DNA of 64,000 bases from Paenirhodobacter hankyongi. Its GTDB lineage: Bacteria > Pseudomonadota > Alphaproteobacteria > Rhodobacterales > Rhodobacteraceae. The stretch covers positions 1 to 64,000 of the forward strand of contig NZ_RCHI01000016.1 in assembly GCF_003664585.1 (NCBI RefSeq), read 5' to 3'. A program made the position numbers and the translations under genes. A model generated the notes under the pieces. It worked only from the letters and a program-made list of their open reading frames with translations, was not told where the DNA came from and made no database searches. This document shows, piece after piece, positions 19,090 through 27,039 of this stretch. Positions within the stretch are counted from its first letter, which is position 1. The number at the start of each line of letters is the position of its first letter.

Positions 19090-20547
19090 ATGCCCGTCAC
19101 CCTGTCCGCCGTTGCCACCACGTCCCGCACGCTTGTCCTGCCGCTCGATGCGACGCTCGCCCTTGGGCCGCGCGCCGCGGCCCTTGATGCCGCGGCGGGC
19201 GGCGCGATCACCCGCGCGCTTGCCGCCGCCCGCTTCACTGCCGCCGAGGGCACCTGCCTCGACCTCTTCGCGCTGCCGGGTCTTGATGCCGCGCGGATCG
19301 TGGTGCTGGGCCTCGGCGCGCCCGGCGCCGGGGCGCTGGCCGCCGCGCGCGCGGGGGCCGCGCTTGCCCGCCATCTGGAGACCGCCGGCGAAAGCACCGC
19401 GACGCTGATCTTCGACGGCACGGATGCCGCGCAGCTTGCGGCGCTGGTGCATGGCGTCCGGCTGGGGAACTATCGTTTCGGGCTGACCGCGCAGGGAGAA
19501 AGCCCCTTCGCGCTGAGCCTGACGCTTGCCACCGATCTCGAGCCCGGCGCGGCGCTCTCGCGGATGGAGGCGGTGGCCGAGGGCGTGTGCCTTGCCCGCG
19601 ACCTGGTGAACTATCCGGCCAGCCACCTGAACCCCGACAGCTTCGCCGATTTCCTTGCCCCGCTCGCCGCCGCCGGCATCGCGATCGAGGTGCTCGATGC
19701 CGAGGCGCTGGCGCGGATGGGGATGAACGCGGTGCTGGCCGTCGGCGCGGGCTCGGCCCGCGCGCCGAAGGTGATCGTGCTGCGCTATCGCCCGGCGGGC
19801 AGCCCCGTCGCGCCGATCGCCCTTGTCGGCAAGGGGATCTGCTTCGACGCCGGCGGACTGGCGATCAAGTCGGGCCCGCAGATGTTCGACATGCGCGCCG
19901 ACATGAGCGGTGCCGCCGCGGTCGCCGGCACGATGCTGGCCCTTGCCCGGCAGGGCAGCCGCGAGCATGTCGTGGGCGTTCTGGGCATCGCCGAGAACCT
20001 GCTCTCGGGCAGCTCCTACAAGCCCGGCGACATCGTCACCACCTTCGCCGGCAAGACCGTCGAGGTCTATGACACCGATTGCGAGGGGCGCATGGTCCTG
20101 GCCGACATCCTTGCCCTTGCCGCGCGCAGCGAGCCGCGGGTGATCGTCGATCTCGCGACGCTGACCTATTCGGTGATGCAGGGGCTGGGCCATGTCTTCG
20201 CCGGGCTCTTCGCCACCGACGACGGGCTGGCCGAGGCACTGCTGCGCGCCGGCGAGACGGTGGGCGAGCGGTTCTGGCGACTGCCGCTCGATCCGGCCTA
20301 TCAGGAGGCGCTGCGCTCGCCGGTGGCCGATCTGCGCCAGCACGCCGAGGACCTGCACGACGGCGACGCGCCCCATGCCGCGGCCTTCCTGCACGCGTTC
20401 ACCGGCGGCTTCCCCTGGGCGCATCTCGACATCGCCGGCAAGGAGCTTGCGGCGAAGGAGATGCCCCTTGCCCGCCGCGGCGGCACCGGCTTCGGCGTGC
20501 GCCTGCTCGAGGAATGGATCGCCGGCCTCGCCCCCGCCGAGGGCTGA
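19090..20547 (+). CDS. pepA: Leucyl aminopeptidase, family M17, variant signature
   Basis: A 485-residue cytosolic aminopeptidase. Metal and catalytic residues are visible: Lys248 and Asp253 in VGKGICFD, Lys260, Asp271 in RADMSGAAA, and Asp330/Glu332 in DTDCEGRMVL with Arg334. The usual family signature is NTDAEGRL, so the changes to D, C and M are atypical though the ligands are kept. It would cut N-terminal residues from peptides brought in by the transporter. It lies 54 nt after the ATPase gene in the same operon and is the last gene before a 320-bp leader region. Its partnership with Pip suggests complete peptide breakdown. Confidence 0.88.
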   Translation: MPVTLSAVATTSRTLVLPLDATLALGPRAAALDAAAGGAITRALAAARFTAAEGTCLDLFALPGLDAARIVVLGLGAPGAGALAAARAGAALARHLETAGESTATLIFDGTDAAQLAALVHGVRLGNYRFGLTAQGESPFALSLTLATDLEPGAALSRMEAVAEGVCLARDLVNYPASHLNPDSFADFLAPLAAAGIAIEVLDAEALARMGMNAVLAVGAGSARAPKVIVLRYRPAGSPVAPIALVGKGICFDAGGLAIKSGPQMFDMRADMSGAAAVAGTMLALARQGSREHVVGVLGIAENLLSGSSYKPGDIVTTFAGKTVEVYDTDCEGRMVLADILALAARSEPRVIVDLATLTYSVMQGLGHVFAGLFATDDGLAEALLRAGETVGERFWRLPLDPAYQEALRSPVADLRQHAEDLHDGDAPHAAAFLHAFTGGFPWAHLDIAGKELAAKEMPLARRGGTGFGVRLLEEWIAGLAPAEG

Positions 20548-20615
20548 CGCCCCCGACTCCGCCGCGGGCGGGCGCCCCGGACGGGCCCACCCCGGCACTG
20601 GTTGCGATTCAGGAT

Positions 20616-20665
20616 CAGCCCGTTTTCGGATCACTCTCCGGGTAAAGAGATCAAAAAACGGGCTG
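20616..20665. repeat. Inverted repeat after pepA
   Basis: CAGCCCGTTTT (20616-20626) and AAAACGGGCTG (20655-20665) are perfect complements around a 28-nt loop that can itself pair further (CTCT with AGAG). It lies 69 nt past the pepA stop. It could be a processed 3' structure or part of the amide leader. There is no T-tract after it on the plus strand. Confidence 0.5.
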
Positions 20666-20802
20666 AAATCCGCGGCATCGCCGCGCAGCACCTGTCCATT
20701 CGGACCATCGGCCGATTTTACGCTTGTCTCGCGCGGCCGGCCGATGCCAGCTTCAGGGCACATCGGACACTCCCGAACGGCATTCGCGCCTCGCTTCGAC
20801 AC

Positions 20803-20834
20803 CGCCTCCCGCGGCTCGTCGGCGGGGCGTTTTT
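20803..20834 (+). terminator. Leader terminator (attenuator) before amiC
   Basis: CGCC (20803-20806) pairs with GGCG (20826-20829) and CCGC (20809-20812) with GCGG (20822-20825), a 2-nt bulge between them, with loop GGCTCGTCG. Five T follow at once (20830-20834). It stands 33 nt before the amiC ATG, so transcription must read through it. AmiR-type ANTAR proteins are known antiterminators. Confidence 0.65.
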
Positions 20835-20867
20835 GCGTTTCGGACATCGCACAGGCGTCAGGCGGAC

Positions 20868-21968
20868 ATGAAGACACAGGTCGAACTCGGATTGCTCTAC
20901 TCCCGTTCCGGGAGCTATTCGCTGATCTCCGAGGCCTGCCGCACCGGGGCGCTGAGCGCCATCGACCATATCAACGCCGATCCCGCGGTTCCGCTGCGCT
21001 TCGTGCCGGTCGAGCGCGACCCGCGCGGCAATATCGACGCCTACGGCCCGCTGTGCGAGGAAATCCTGCGCGACAGCTCGGCGCGGCACGTGATCGGCTG
21101 CGTCACCTCCTGGAGCCGCAAGGAGGTGATCCCGACCCTCGAGAAGGCCGGCGGCACGCTGTGGTATCCGGTGCCCTATGAGGGCTTCGAGGCCTCGGAC
21201 CACGTCGTCTACACCCACGCCTGCCCGAACCAGCACCTGCTGCCGCTGCTGGGCTGGGCCTTCGCCCGGCTCGGCCGGCGCGGCTATCTGACCGGCTCGA
21301 ACTACATCTGGGGCTGGGAGATGAACCGGCTGGCGCGCGAGGTGATCTCGGGCGCGGGCGGCGAGGTGCTGGGCGAGCGCTATCTGCCGCTCGGCTCGGT
21401 CGATATCGGCCGGATGATCGAGGAGATCCGCGCCACCCGCCCCGATTTCATCCTGAACAACCTGATCGGCCCGTCGCAATATGCCTTCCTCGCCGCCTAT
21501 CGCCGGCTTGGCGAGGAGGTCGCGCATTTCCGCCCCGAGACCTGCCCGATCCTGTCGTGCAACCTCACCGAATGCGAGCTGGCCGCGATCGAGCCCGCCG
21601 CGGCCGAGGGGCTGGTCGCCGCCGGCCCCTATTTCCGCGGCGCGACCGGCTGGCCCGGGGCGCAGCGCAGCTTCGGCTCCTCGCACGAGGCGGCGGCCTG
21701 GTCGGCGGTGCACCGGCTGGCGCGGCTGCTGTCGGGCCATGCGGGGGCAACGCGCGAAAGCCTCGCGCAGCTGCTCGCCCATGCGCCGGGCGGCACCGAG
21801 GGCATCGACCCCGCCACCCATCACACCGAACTGCCGGTGCTGATCGCACAGGTCGAGAACGGCGCCTTCGCGATCCGCGAACGCTTCGCGGCGCGGATGG
21901 GCGACCCCTATCTTTCCCATGGGCGCGAGGCGGCGCTGCCCGCCGCGCCGCGGCTGAAGGTGGTGTGA
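20868..21968 (+). CDS. amiC: AmiC-like amide-sensing binding protein
   Basis: A 366-residue type I periplasmic-binding-fold protein without a signal peptide, as for Pseudomonas AmiC (385 residues), a cytoplasmic amide sensor that holds AmiR inactive. The start MKTQVELGLLYSRSGSYSLI, the run YLTGSNYIWGWEMNR and the C-terminal AQVENGAFAI resemble AmiC and related UrtA proteins. I chose ATG 20868. Its stop overlaps the amiR-like start by one base, as expected for partners made in fixed ratio. The ligand should be a short amide or amide-like compound. Confidence 0.85.
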   Translation: MKTQVELGLLYSRSGSYSLISEACRTGALSAIDHINADPAVPLRFVPVERDPRGNIDAYGPLCEEILRDSSARHVIGCVTSWSRKEVIPTLEKAGGTLWYPVPYEGFEASDHVVYTHACPNQHLLPLLGWAFARLGRRGYLTGSNYIWGWEMNRLAREVISGAGGEVLGERYLPLGSVDIGRMIEEIRATRPDFILNNLIGPSQYAFLAAYRRLGEEVAHFRPETCPILSCNLTECELAAIEPAAAEGLVAAGPYFRGATGWPGAQRSFGSSHEAAAWSAVHRLARLLSGHAGATRESLAQLLAHAPGGTEGIDPATHHTELPVLIAQVENGAFAIRERFAARMGDPYLSHGREAALPAAPRLKVV

Positions 21969-22576
21969 TGAAGCGCAAGGTCCGGATCGCGAACCTCGGC
22001 GGCGCGCGCGCCTATATCCTGCACCGGCCGCACCCGACGGTGCAGGCGCTCGAGCGCCAGCTGCGCGCCATCGGGCTGACGGTGGTGCAATGCTGGCCCG
22101 AGCTGCCGGCCGAGGCGATCGCCGCCGATTTCCTGTTCTTCGACGTCGACCAGGGCTTCGACGAGCAATTCCCCTGGCGCCCGGGCGAAAGCCCGATGCC
22201 GATGATCGCGCTGATCGGATCGGAGGCACCGGGCCGGATCGAATGGTCGCTCGAGGCCGGGGCGCATGCGCAGCTGCTCAAGCCCGTGGGCGACGGCGGC
22301 GCCTATTCGGCGCTGCTGATCGCGCGGCTCGCCTTCGAGGCACGGCAGTCGCTCTCGGCACAGATCGCCGATTTGCGCCGCCGCCTCGACGAGCGCCAGA
22401 CCGTGGTGCGCGCCGTCACCCTTTTGGCCGCGCGCGGCAAGGGCGAGGCCGCGGCCTATGACCAGCTGCGGCAGATGGCGATGGCCTGGCAGGTGAGTTT
22501 CGAGGATGCGGCGCGGCGCGTCGTGGCCAGTCATGACAGACAGGAGGACGGCAATGACCGACGTGATCTCGGCTGA
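21968..22576 (+). CDS. amiR: AmiR-like ANTAR antiterminator
   Basis: A 202-residue regulator: N-terminal pseudo-receiver fold (about 1-125), a helical linker (LSAQIADLRRRLDERQTVV) and a C-terminal ANTAR RNA-binding domain (about 145-195: VRAVTLLAARGKGEAAAYDQ followed by LRQMAMAWQVSFEDAARRVV). AmiR acts by binding leader RNA and preventing termination; AmiC sequesters it without amide. A strong terminator before amiC gives it a plausible target. ATG 21968 overlaps the amiC stop. Its 3' end overlaps the next gene by 23 nt. Confidence 0.87.
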   Translation: MKRKVRIANLGGARAYILHRPHPTVQALERQLRAIGLTVVQCWPELPAEAIAADFLFFDVDQGFDEQFPWRPGESPMPMIALIGSEAPGRIEWSLEAGAHAQLLKPVGDGGAYSALLIARLAFEARQSLSAQIADLRRRLDERQTVVRAVTLLAARGKGEAAAYDQLRQMAMAWQVSFEDAARRVVASHDRQEDGNDRRDLG

Positions 22577-23441
22577 GGCCGCCCCGCAACCGCAAGGCGC
22601 GCTGCGCCGGCTGCTGCAGTGCAAGCTTGCCCTGATCGGGCTGGCGCTGATCGTGGTGGTGACGGCGGGGGCCATCTTCGCCCCCTGGATCGCCCCCTTC
22701 GCGCCCGAGGACCAGATGTTCGACGGGCTCACGCTCGAGGGCGCGCCGATGCCGCCCGGCGACAAGTTCTGGCTCGGCACCGACCTGCTCGGCCGCGACC
22801 TGTTCTCGCGCATCCTGTTCGGGGCGCGCACCTCGCTGGTGATCGGCGTGGTGGCGAACGGGCTCGCGCTGCTGATCGGCACGCTGATCGGCGTCACCGC
22901 GGGCTATTTCCGCGGCTGGATCGGCGCCGTGCTGATGCGCTTCACCGATCTGATGATGGCCTTCCCGGCGCTCTTGCTGGCGATCTGCCTCGCGGCGATC
23001 TTCACCCCCTCGCTGTGGATCGTGGCGATGGTGATCGCGCTGGTGAACTGGGTGCAGACCGCCCGCGTCGTCTACACCGAGACCTCGGCGCTGGCCGAGC
23101 GCGAATTCGTCGCGGCCGAGCGCACGCTCGGCGCCGGCACCGCGCGGATCCTGTTTCGCCACATCCTGCCGCATCTGGTGCCGATGATCATCGTCTGGGG
23201 CACGCTCGGGATCTCGACCACGGTGCTGCTCGAGGCGACGCTCAGCTATCTGGGCGTGGGGGTGCAGCCGCCGACGCCGAGCTGGGGCAACATCATCTTC
23301 GAGAACCAGACCTATTTCCAGGCCGCGCCGTGGCTTGTCTTCATCCCCGGCGCCGCGATCCTTGCGCTCGCGCTGGCCTTCAACCTTGTGGGCGACGCGC
23401 TGCGTGACGTGCTCGACCCGACCCAGCGGGGGCGTGACTGA
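22554..23441 (+). CDS. ABC transporter permease (DppC family), amide operon
   Basis: A 295-residue inner-membrane permease with a first membrane segment at about 24-44, the DppC motif FWLGTDLLGRDLFSRILFGA and the ATPase-contact loop AAERTLGAGTARILFRHILP. I chose ATG 22554, preceded by AGGAGG at 6 nt, which gives a normal N-terminus; a longer frame begins inside amiR. It is part of a second Dpp-type transporter. Because it sits among amiC, amiR and an amidase gene, the substrate is more likely an amide-bearing compound than a plain peptide. Confidence 0.87.
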   Translation: MTDVISAEAAPQPQGALRRLLQCKLALIGLALIVVVTAGAIFAPWIAPFAPEDQMFDGLTLEGAPMPPGDKFWLGTDLLGRDLFSRILFGARTSLVIGVVANGLALLIGTLIGVTAGYFRGWIGAVLMRFTDLMMAFPALLLAICLAAIFTPSLWIVAMVIALVNWVQTARVVYTETSALAEREFVAAERTLGAGTARILFRHILPHLVPMIIVWGTLGISTTVLLEATLSYLGVGVQPPTPSWGNIIFENQTYFQAAPWLVFIPGAAILALALAFNLVGDALRDVLDPTQRGRD

Positions 23442-24361
23442 TGCTGGCCTATGTGTTCCGCCGCCTCGTGCAATCCGCACTGATCCTGCTTGGCGTGTCC
23501 TTCATCACCTTCCTGCTGCTCTATGTGCTGCCCGCCGACCCGGTGCGCCAGATCGCCGGGCGCTCGGCCACCCCCGAGACGGTCGAGAACATCCGCCGGC
23601 AGCTGGGCCTCGACCAGCCCTTCGTGGTGCAATACGGTCGCTATCTGGCCGGGCTGTTCCAGGGCGACATGGGCCGCAGCTACCTGCAGAAGACCGAGGT
23701 CGCGGCGCTGATCATGGCGCGGCTGCCGGCGACGCTGCTGCTGATGCTGGGCGCGATCGTGGCCGAGCTGGCGATCGGGCTCAGCCTCGGCGTTCTGGCC
23801 GCGGTGCGCCGCGGCGGTGCGCTTGACCAGTCGCTGATGATCACCTCCTTCGTCGCGGTCTCGGCGCCGCAATTCGTCGTCGGGCTGCTGCTGCTCTACG
23901 TCTTCGCGGTCAAGCTCGGCTGGTTCCCGATCGGCGGCTATGGCCATGCCTCGAACCTCGTGCTGCCGGCGATGACGCTCGGGATCATGGGCTCGGGCTG
24001 GTACAGCCGGATGATGCGCTCCTCGATGATCGACGTGCTGCGTTCGGACTACATCCGCACCGCCCGCGCCAAGGGGCTCGGCCGGGCCCGGGTGCTGGCG
24101 CTGCATGCGATGCCGAACGCGATCCTGCCGATCATCGCGATGATCGGCATCGACATCGGCATCTTCATGTCGGGCATCGTCGTCGTCGAGAGCGTCTTCG
24201 GCTGGCCCGGCATCGGCCAGCTCGCCTGGCAGGCGATCCAGCGCGTCGACATCCCGATCATCATGGGCGTCACGCTGGTCTCGGCCTGCGCCATCGTGCT
24301 CGGCAACCTTCTGGCCGACCTCGTCACCCCCTTCATCGATCCGCGCATCAAGCTGCGCTGA
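23441..24361 (+). CDS. ABC transporter permease (DppB family), amide operon
   Basis: A 306-residue inner-membrane permease beginning MLAYVFRRLVQSALILLGVS, with the DppB features PVRQIAGRSATPETVENIRR, GDMGRSYLQKTEV and the contact loop RTARAKGLGRARVLALHAMP. The start overlaps the previous stop by one base (TGATG). It is followed by a short hairpin (CCCCG at 24376-24380, CGGGG at 24386-24390) before the binding-protein gene. Confidence 0.88.
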   Translation: MLAYVFRRLVQSALILLGVSFITFLLLYVLPADPVRQIAGRSATPETVENIRRQLGLDQPFVVQYGRYLAGLFQGDMGRSYLQKTEVAALIMARLPATLLLMLGAIVAELAIGLSLGVLAAVRRGGALDQSLMITSFVAVSAPQFVVGLLLLYVFAVKLGWFPIGGYGHASNLVLPAMTLGIMGSGWYSRMMRSSMIDVLRSDYIRTARAKGLGRARVLALHAMPNAILPIIAMIGIDIGIFMSGIVVVESVFGWPGIGQLAWQAIQRVDIPIIMGVTLVSACAIVLGNLLADLVTPFIDPRIKLR

Positions 24362-24432
24362 GCCTTTCCCGAAGACCCCGCCTTACGGGGCCCCACTCAC
24401 GACCACCACCGATCCAACAGACGGAGACCAAG

Positions 24433-26073
24433 ATGAGCCTGATGAACAAGCTGCTGGCGACGAGCGCTCTTGCGGTGTCGCTGTCCTTCGCAAGCCTCGC
24501 CGCGGCGCAGGACTATACCCCCGATCCGAACGCCAAACCCGGCGGCAACATCGTCATCACCTACAAGGACGACGTCGCCACGCTCGACCCGGCGATCGGC
24601 TATGACTGGCAGAACTGGTCGATGATCAAGTCGATCTTCGACGGGCTGATGGATTACGTGCCCGGCACCACCGAGCTGCGCCCGGGCCTTGCCGAAAGCT
24701 ACGAGATCTCGCCCGACGGCAAGACCTACACCTTCCACCTGCGCAAGGGCGTGAAGTTCCACAACGGCCGCGAGATGACCGCCGAGGACGTGAAATATTC
24801 GCTCGACCGCGTCACCACGCCCGCGACGCAATCGCCCGGCGCGGGCTTCTTCGGCTCGATCGCCGGCTATGACGCGATGGCCGACGGCTCGGCCACCAGC
24901 CTGTCGGGCGTGACCGTCCTCGACCCCGCCACCGTGAAGATCGAGCTGTCGCGCCCGGACGCCACCTTCCTGCACGTGATGGCGCTGAACTTCTCCTCGG
25001 TCGTGCCGAAGGAGGAAGTCGAGAAATGGGGCGCCGATTTCGGCAAGCACCCGGTCGGCACCGGCGCCTTCAAGCTGAGCGACTGGACGATCGGGCAGAA
25101 GTTGCTGCTGACGAAGAACGCCGACTACTGGCGCGCCGGCCTGCCCTATCTCGACAGCGTCACCTTCGAGGTCGGCCAGGAGCCGATCGTGGCACTGCTG
25201 CGCCTGCAGAAGGGCGAGGTCGACATCCCCGGCGACGGCATCCCGCCGGCGAAATTCACCGAGGTGATGAACAACCCCGACGAGAAGAAGCAGGTCGTCG
25301 TCGGCGGCCAGCTGCAGACCGGCTACATCACGCTGAACGTCGAGATGAAGCCCTTCGACAACGTCGAGGTCCGCCGCGCGATCAACATGGCGATCAACAA
25401 GGACCGGATCGTGCAGATGATCAACGGCCGCGCCACCCCCGCGACGCAGCCGCTGCCGCCCTCGATGCCGGGCTACACCAAGGATTACACGGGCTATGCC
25501 TTCGATCCGGCGAAGGCCAAGGCGATGCTGGCCGAGGCGGGCTATCCCGACGGCTTCCAGACCCAGCTCTATGTGATGAACACCGACCCGAACCCGCGCA
25601 TCGCGCAGGCGATCCAGCAGGATCTGGCGGCGATCGGGGTCAAGGCCGAGATCAAGGCGCTGGCCCAGGCGAACGTGATCGAAGCGGGCGGCACGCCGAA
25701 GACCGCACCGATGATCTGGTCGGGCGGCATGGCCTGGATCGCCGACTTCCCCGATCCGTCGAACTTCTACGGCCCGATCCTCGGCTGTGCCGGCGCGGTC
25801 GAGGGCGGCTGGAACTGGTCGTGGTACTGCAACAAGGATCTCGATGCCGAGGCGGCCAAGGCCGATTCCATCGTCGATCCGGCGAAGCAGGACGAGCGGC
25901 TGGCGCTGTGGTCGGATGTCTACATGAAGATCATGCAGGACGCCCCCTGGGTGCCGGTGTTCAACGAGAACCGCTACACGATGAAGTCGGCGCGCATGGG
26001 CGGCAGCGATGACCTCTATGTCGATCCGGTCTCGATCCCGGTGAACTATGATTATGTCTATGTGACGGAGTGA
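24433..26073 (+). CDS. ABC transporter substrate-binding protein (family 5), amide operon
   Basis: A 546-residue periplasmic binding protein with a signal peptide (1-26, ending SLAAA). Family-5 motifs: TLDPAIGYDWQ, SPDGKTYTFHLRKGVKFHNG, HPVGTGAFKLSDW and VRRAINMAINKDRIVQM. It delivers its ligand to the two permeases encoded upstream. Compared with the first binding protein of the window it is clearly a separate branch. Its position between permeases and the formamidase gene, in an AmiC/AmiR-controlled operon, suggests a substrate with an amide bond. Confidence 0.88.
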   Translation: MSLMNKLLATSALAVSLSFASLAAAQDYTPDPNAKPGGNIVITYKDDVATLDPAIGYDWQNWSMIKSIFDGLMDYVPGTTELRPGLAESYEISPDGKTYTFHLRKGVKFHNGREMTAEDVKYSLDRVTTPATQSPGAGFFGSIAGYDAMADGSATSLSGVTVLDPATVKIELSRPDATFLHVMALNFSSVVPKEEVEKWGADFGKHPVGTGAFKLSDWTIGQKLLLTKNADYWRAGLPYLDSVTFEVGQEPIVALLRLQKGEVDIPGDGIPPAKFTEVMNNPDEKKQVVVGGQLQTGYITLNVEMKPFDNVEVRRAINMAINKDRIVQMINGRATPATQPLPPSMPGYTKDYTGYAFDPAKAKAMLAEAGYPDGFQTQLYVMNTDPNPRIAQAIQQDLAAIGVKAEIKALAQANVIEAGGTPKTAPMIWSGGMAWIADFPDPSNFYGPILGCAGAVEGGWNWSWYCNKDLDAEAAKADSIVDPAKQDERLALWSDVYMKIMQDAPWVPVFNENRYTMKSARMGGSDDLYVDPVSIPVNYDYVYVTE

Positions 26074-26079
26074 ACGCAT

Positions 26080-27039
26080 ATGTGCAAAGCCTGCGGCTAC
26101 ACGATCCACGGCGCGCAGCACCATTTCGGCTGGGACAACTCGCTTGCCCCGGTCGAGACGGTGGCGCCGGGCGCGACCATCCTCTTCCACTGTCTTGACG
26201 CCTCGGCGGGCCAGCTTGGCCCGTCCTCGACGGTCGAGGATGTGAAGACGCTCGATTTCGGCAAGATCAACCCGGTCTCCGGCCCCGTCTATATCGACGG
26301 GGCGATGCCCGGCGACGTGCTGAAGGTGACGATCGACAGCTTCGCCCCGCGCGAGGAAGAGGGCACCGCCTGGGGCTGGACGGCGAATATCCCGGGCTTC
26401 GGCCTGCTGGCCGACCAGTTCACCGAAGCGGCGCTGAACATCTGGAAATATGACGCCGCCGCGCCTGGTCAGGCGCTCTGGGGCCGCCACGGCAAGGTGC
26501 CGCTGAAGCCCTTCTGCGGCACCATCGGCGTCGCCCCCGCCGCGCCGGGCGAGCATTCGATCGTGCCGCCGCGCCGGGTCGGCGGTAACCTCGACATCCG
26601 CGATCTGGCGGCGGGCACCACGCTCTACCTGCCGGTCGAGGTCGAGGGCGCGCTGTTCTCGGTGGGCGATACCCATGCCGCGCAGGGCGACGGCGAGGTC
26701 TGCGGCACCGCGATCGAAAGCCCGATCGACACCGTGCTGACCTTCGACGTGGTGAAGGGCGAAAGCCTGAAGTTCCCCCGCTTCACCACGCCCGGCCCGG
26801 TCACCCGCCATCTCGACACCGCGGGCTACGAGGTCACCACCGGCATCGGTCCCGACCTGATGGTCGCGGCGCGCGATGCGGTCGCGGGCATGGTCGACCT
26901 GCTTTCGGCACGGCACGGCATGGCGGCGGTCGACGCCTACATGCTGGTCTCGACCTGTGGCGATCTGCGGATCTCGGAGATCGTCGACATGCCGAACTGG
27001 GTGGTCAGCTTCTACTTCCCGCGCAGCGTGTTCGAATGA
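26080..27039 (+). CDS. fmdA: Acetamidase/formamidase family protein (FmdA type)
   Basis: A 319-residue cytosolic amidase of the FmdA/AmdA family, which hydrolyses short amides to acid and ammonia. Family features are FGWDNSLAPVETVAPG at the start, NPVSGPVYIDGAMPGDVLKV, the central FCGTIGVAP and GGNLDIRDLAAGTTLYLPVE, and GDTHAAQGDGEVCGTAIE. It starts 7 nt after the binding-protein gene and overlaps the ATPase gene by four bases. In Pseudomonas the AmiC/AmiR pair controls a nitrilase-fold amidase (AmiE); here an FmdA-type enzyme of a different fold fills the place. The exact amide is unknown. Confidence 0.9.
   Translation: MCKACGYTIHGAQHHFGWDNSLAPVETVAPGATILFHCLDASAGQLGPSSTVEDVKTLDFGKINPVSGPVYIDGAMPGDVLKVTIDSFAPREEEGTAWGWTANIPGFGLLADQFTEAALNIWKYDAAAPGQALWGRHGKVPLKPFCGTIGVAPAAPGEHSIVPPRRVGGNLDIRDLAAGTTLYLPVEVEGALFSVGDTHAAQGDGEVCGTAIESPIDTVLTFDVVKGESLKFPRFTTPGPVTRHLDTAGYEVTTGIGPDLMVAARDAVAGMVDLLSARHGMAAVDAYMLVSTCGDLRISEIVDMPNWVVSFYFPRSVFE

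Larger units (their letters stand above)
20548..20867 (+). other. Long structured leader upstream of amiC
   Basis: No gene is seen in these 320 bp. The region holds an 11-bp inverted repeat at 20616-20665, an 8-bp inverted repeat (CATCGGCC at 20706-20713 with its complement at 20739-20746), and an intrinsic terminator at 20803-20834 just before amiC. It is probably the untranslated leader through which the AmiR-like ANTAR protein controls transcription. Confidence 0.55.
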
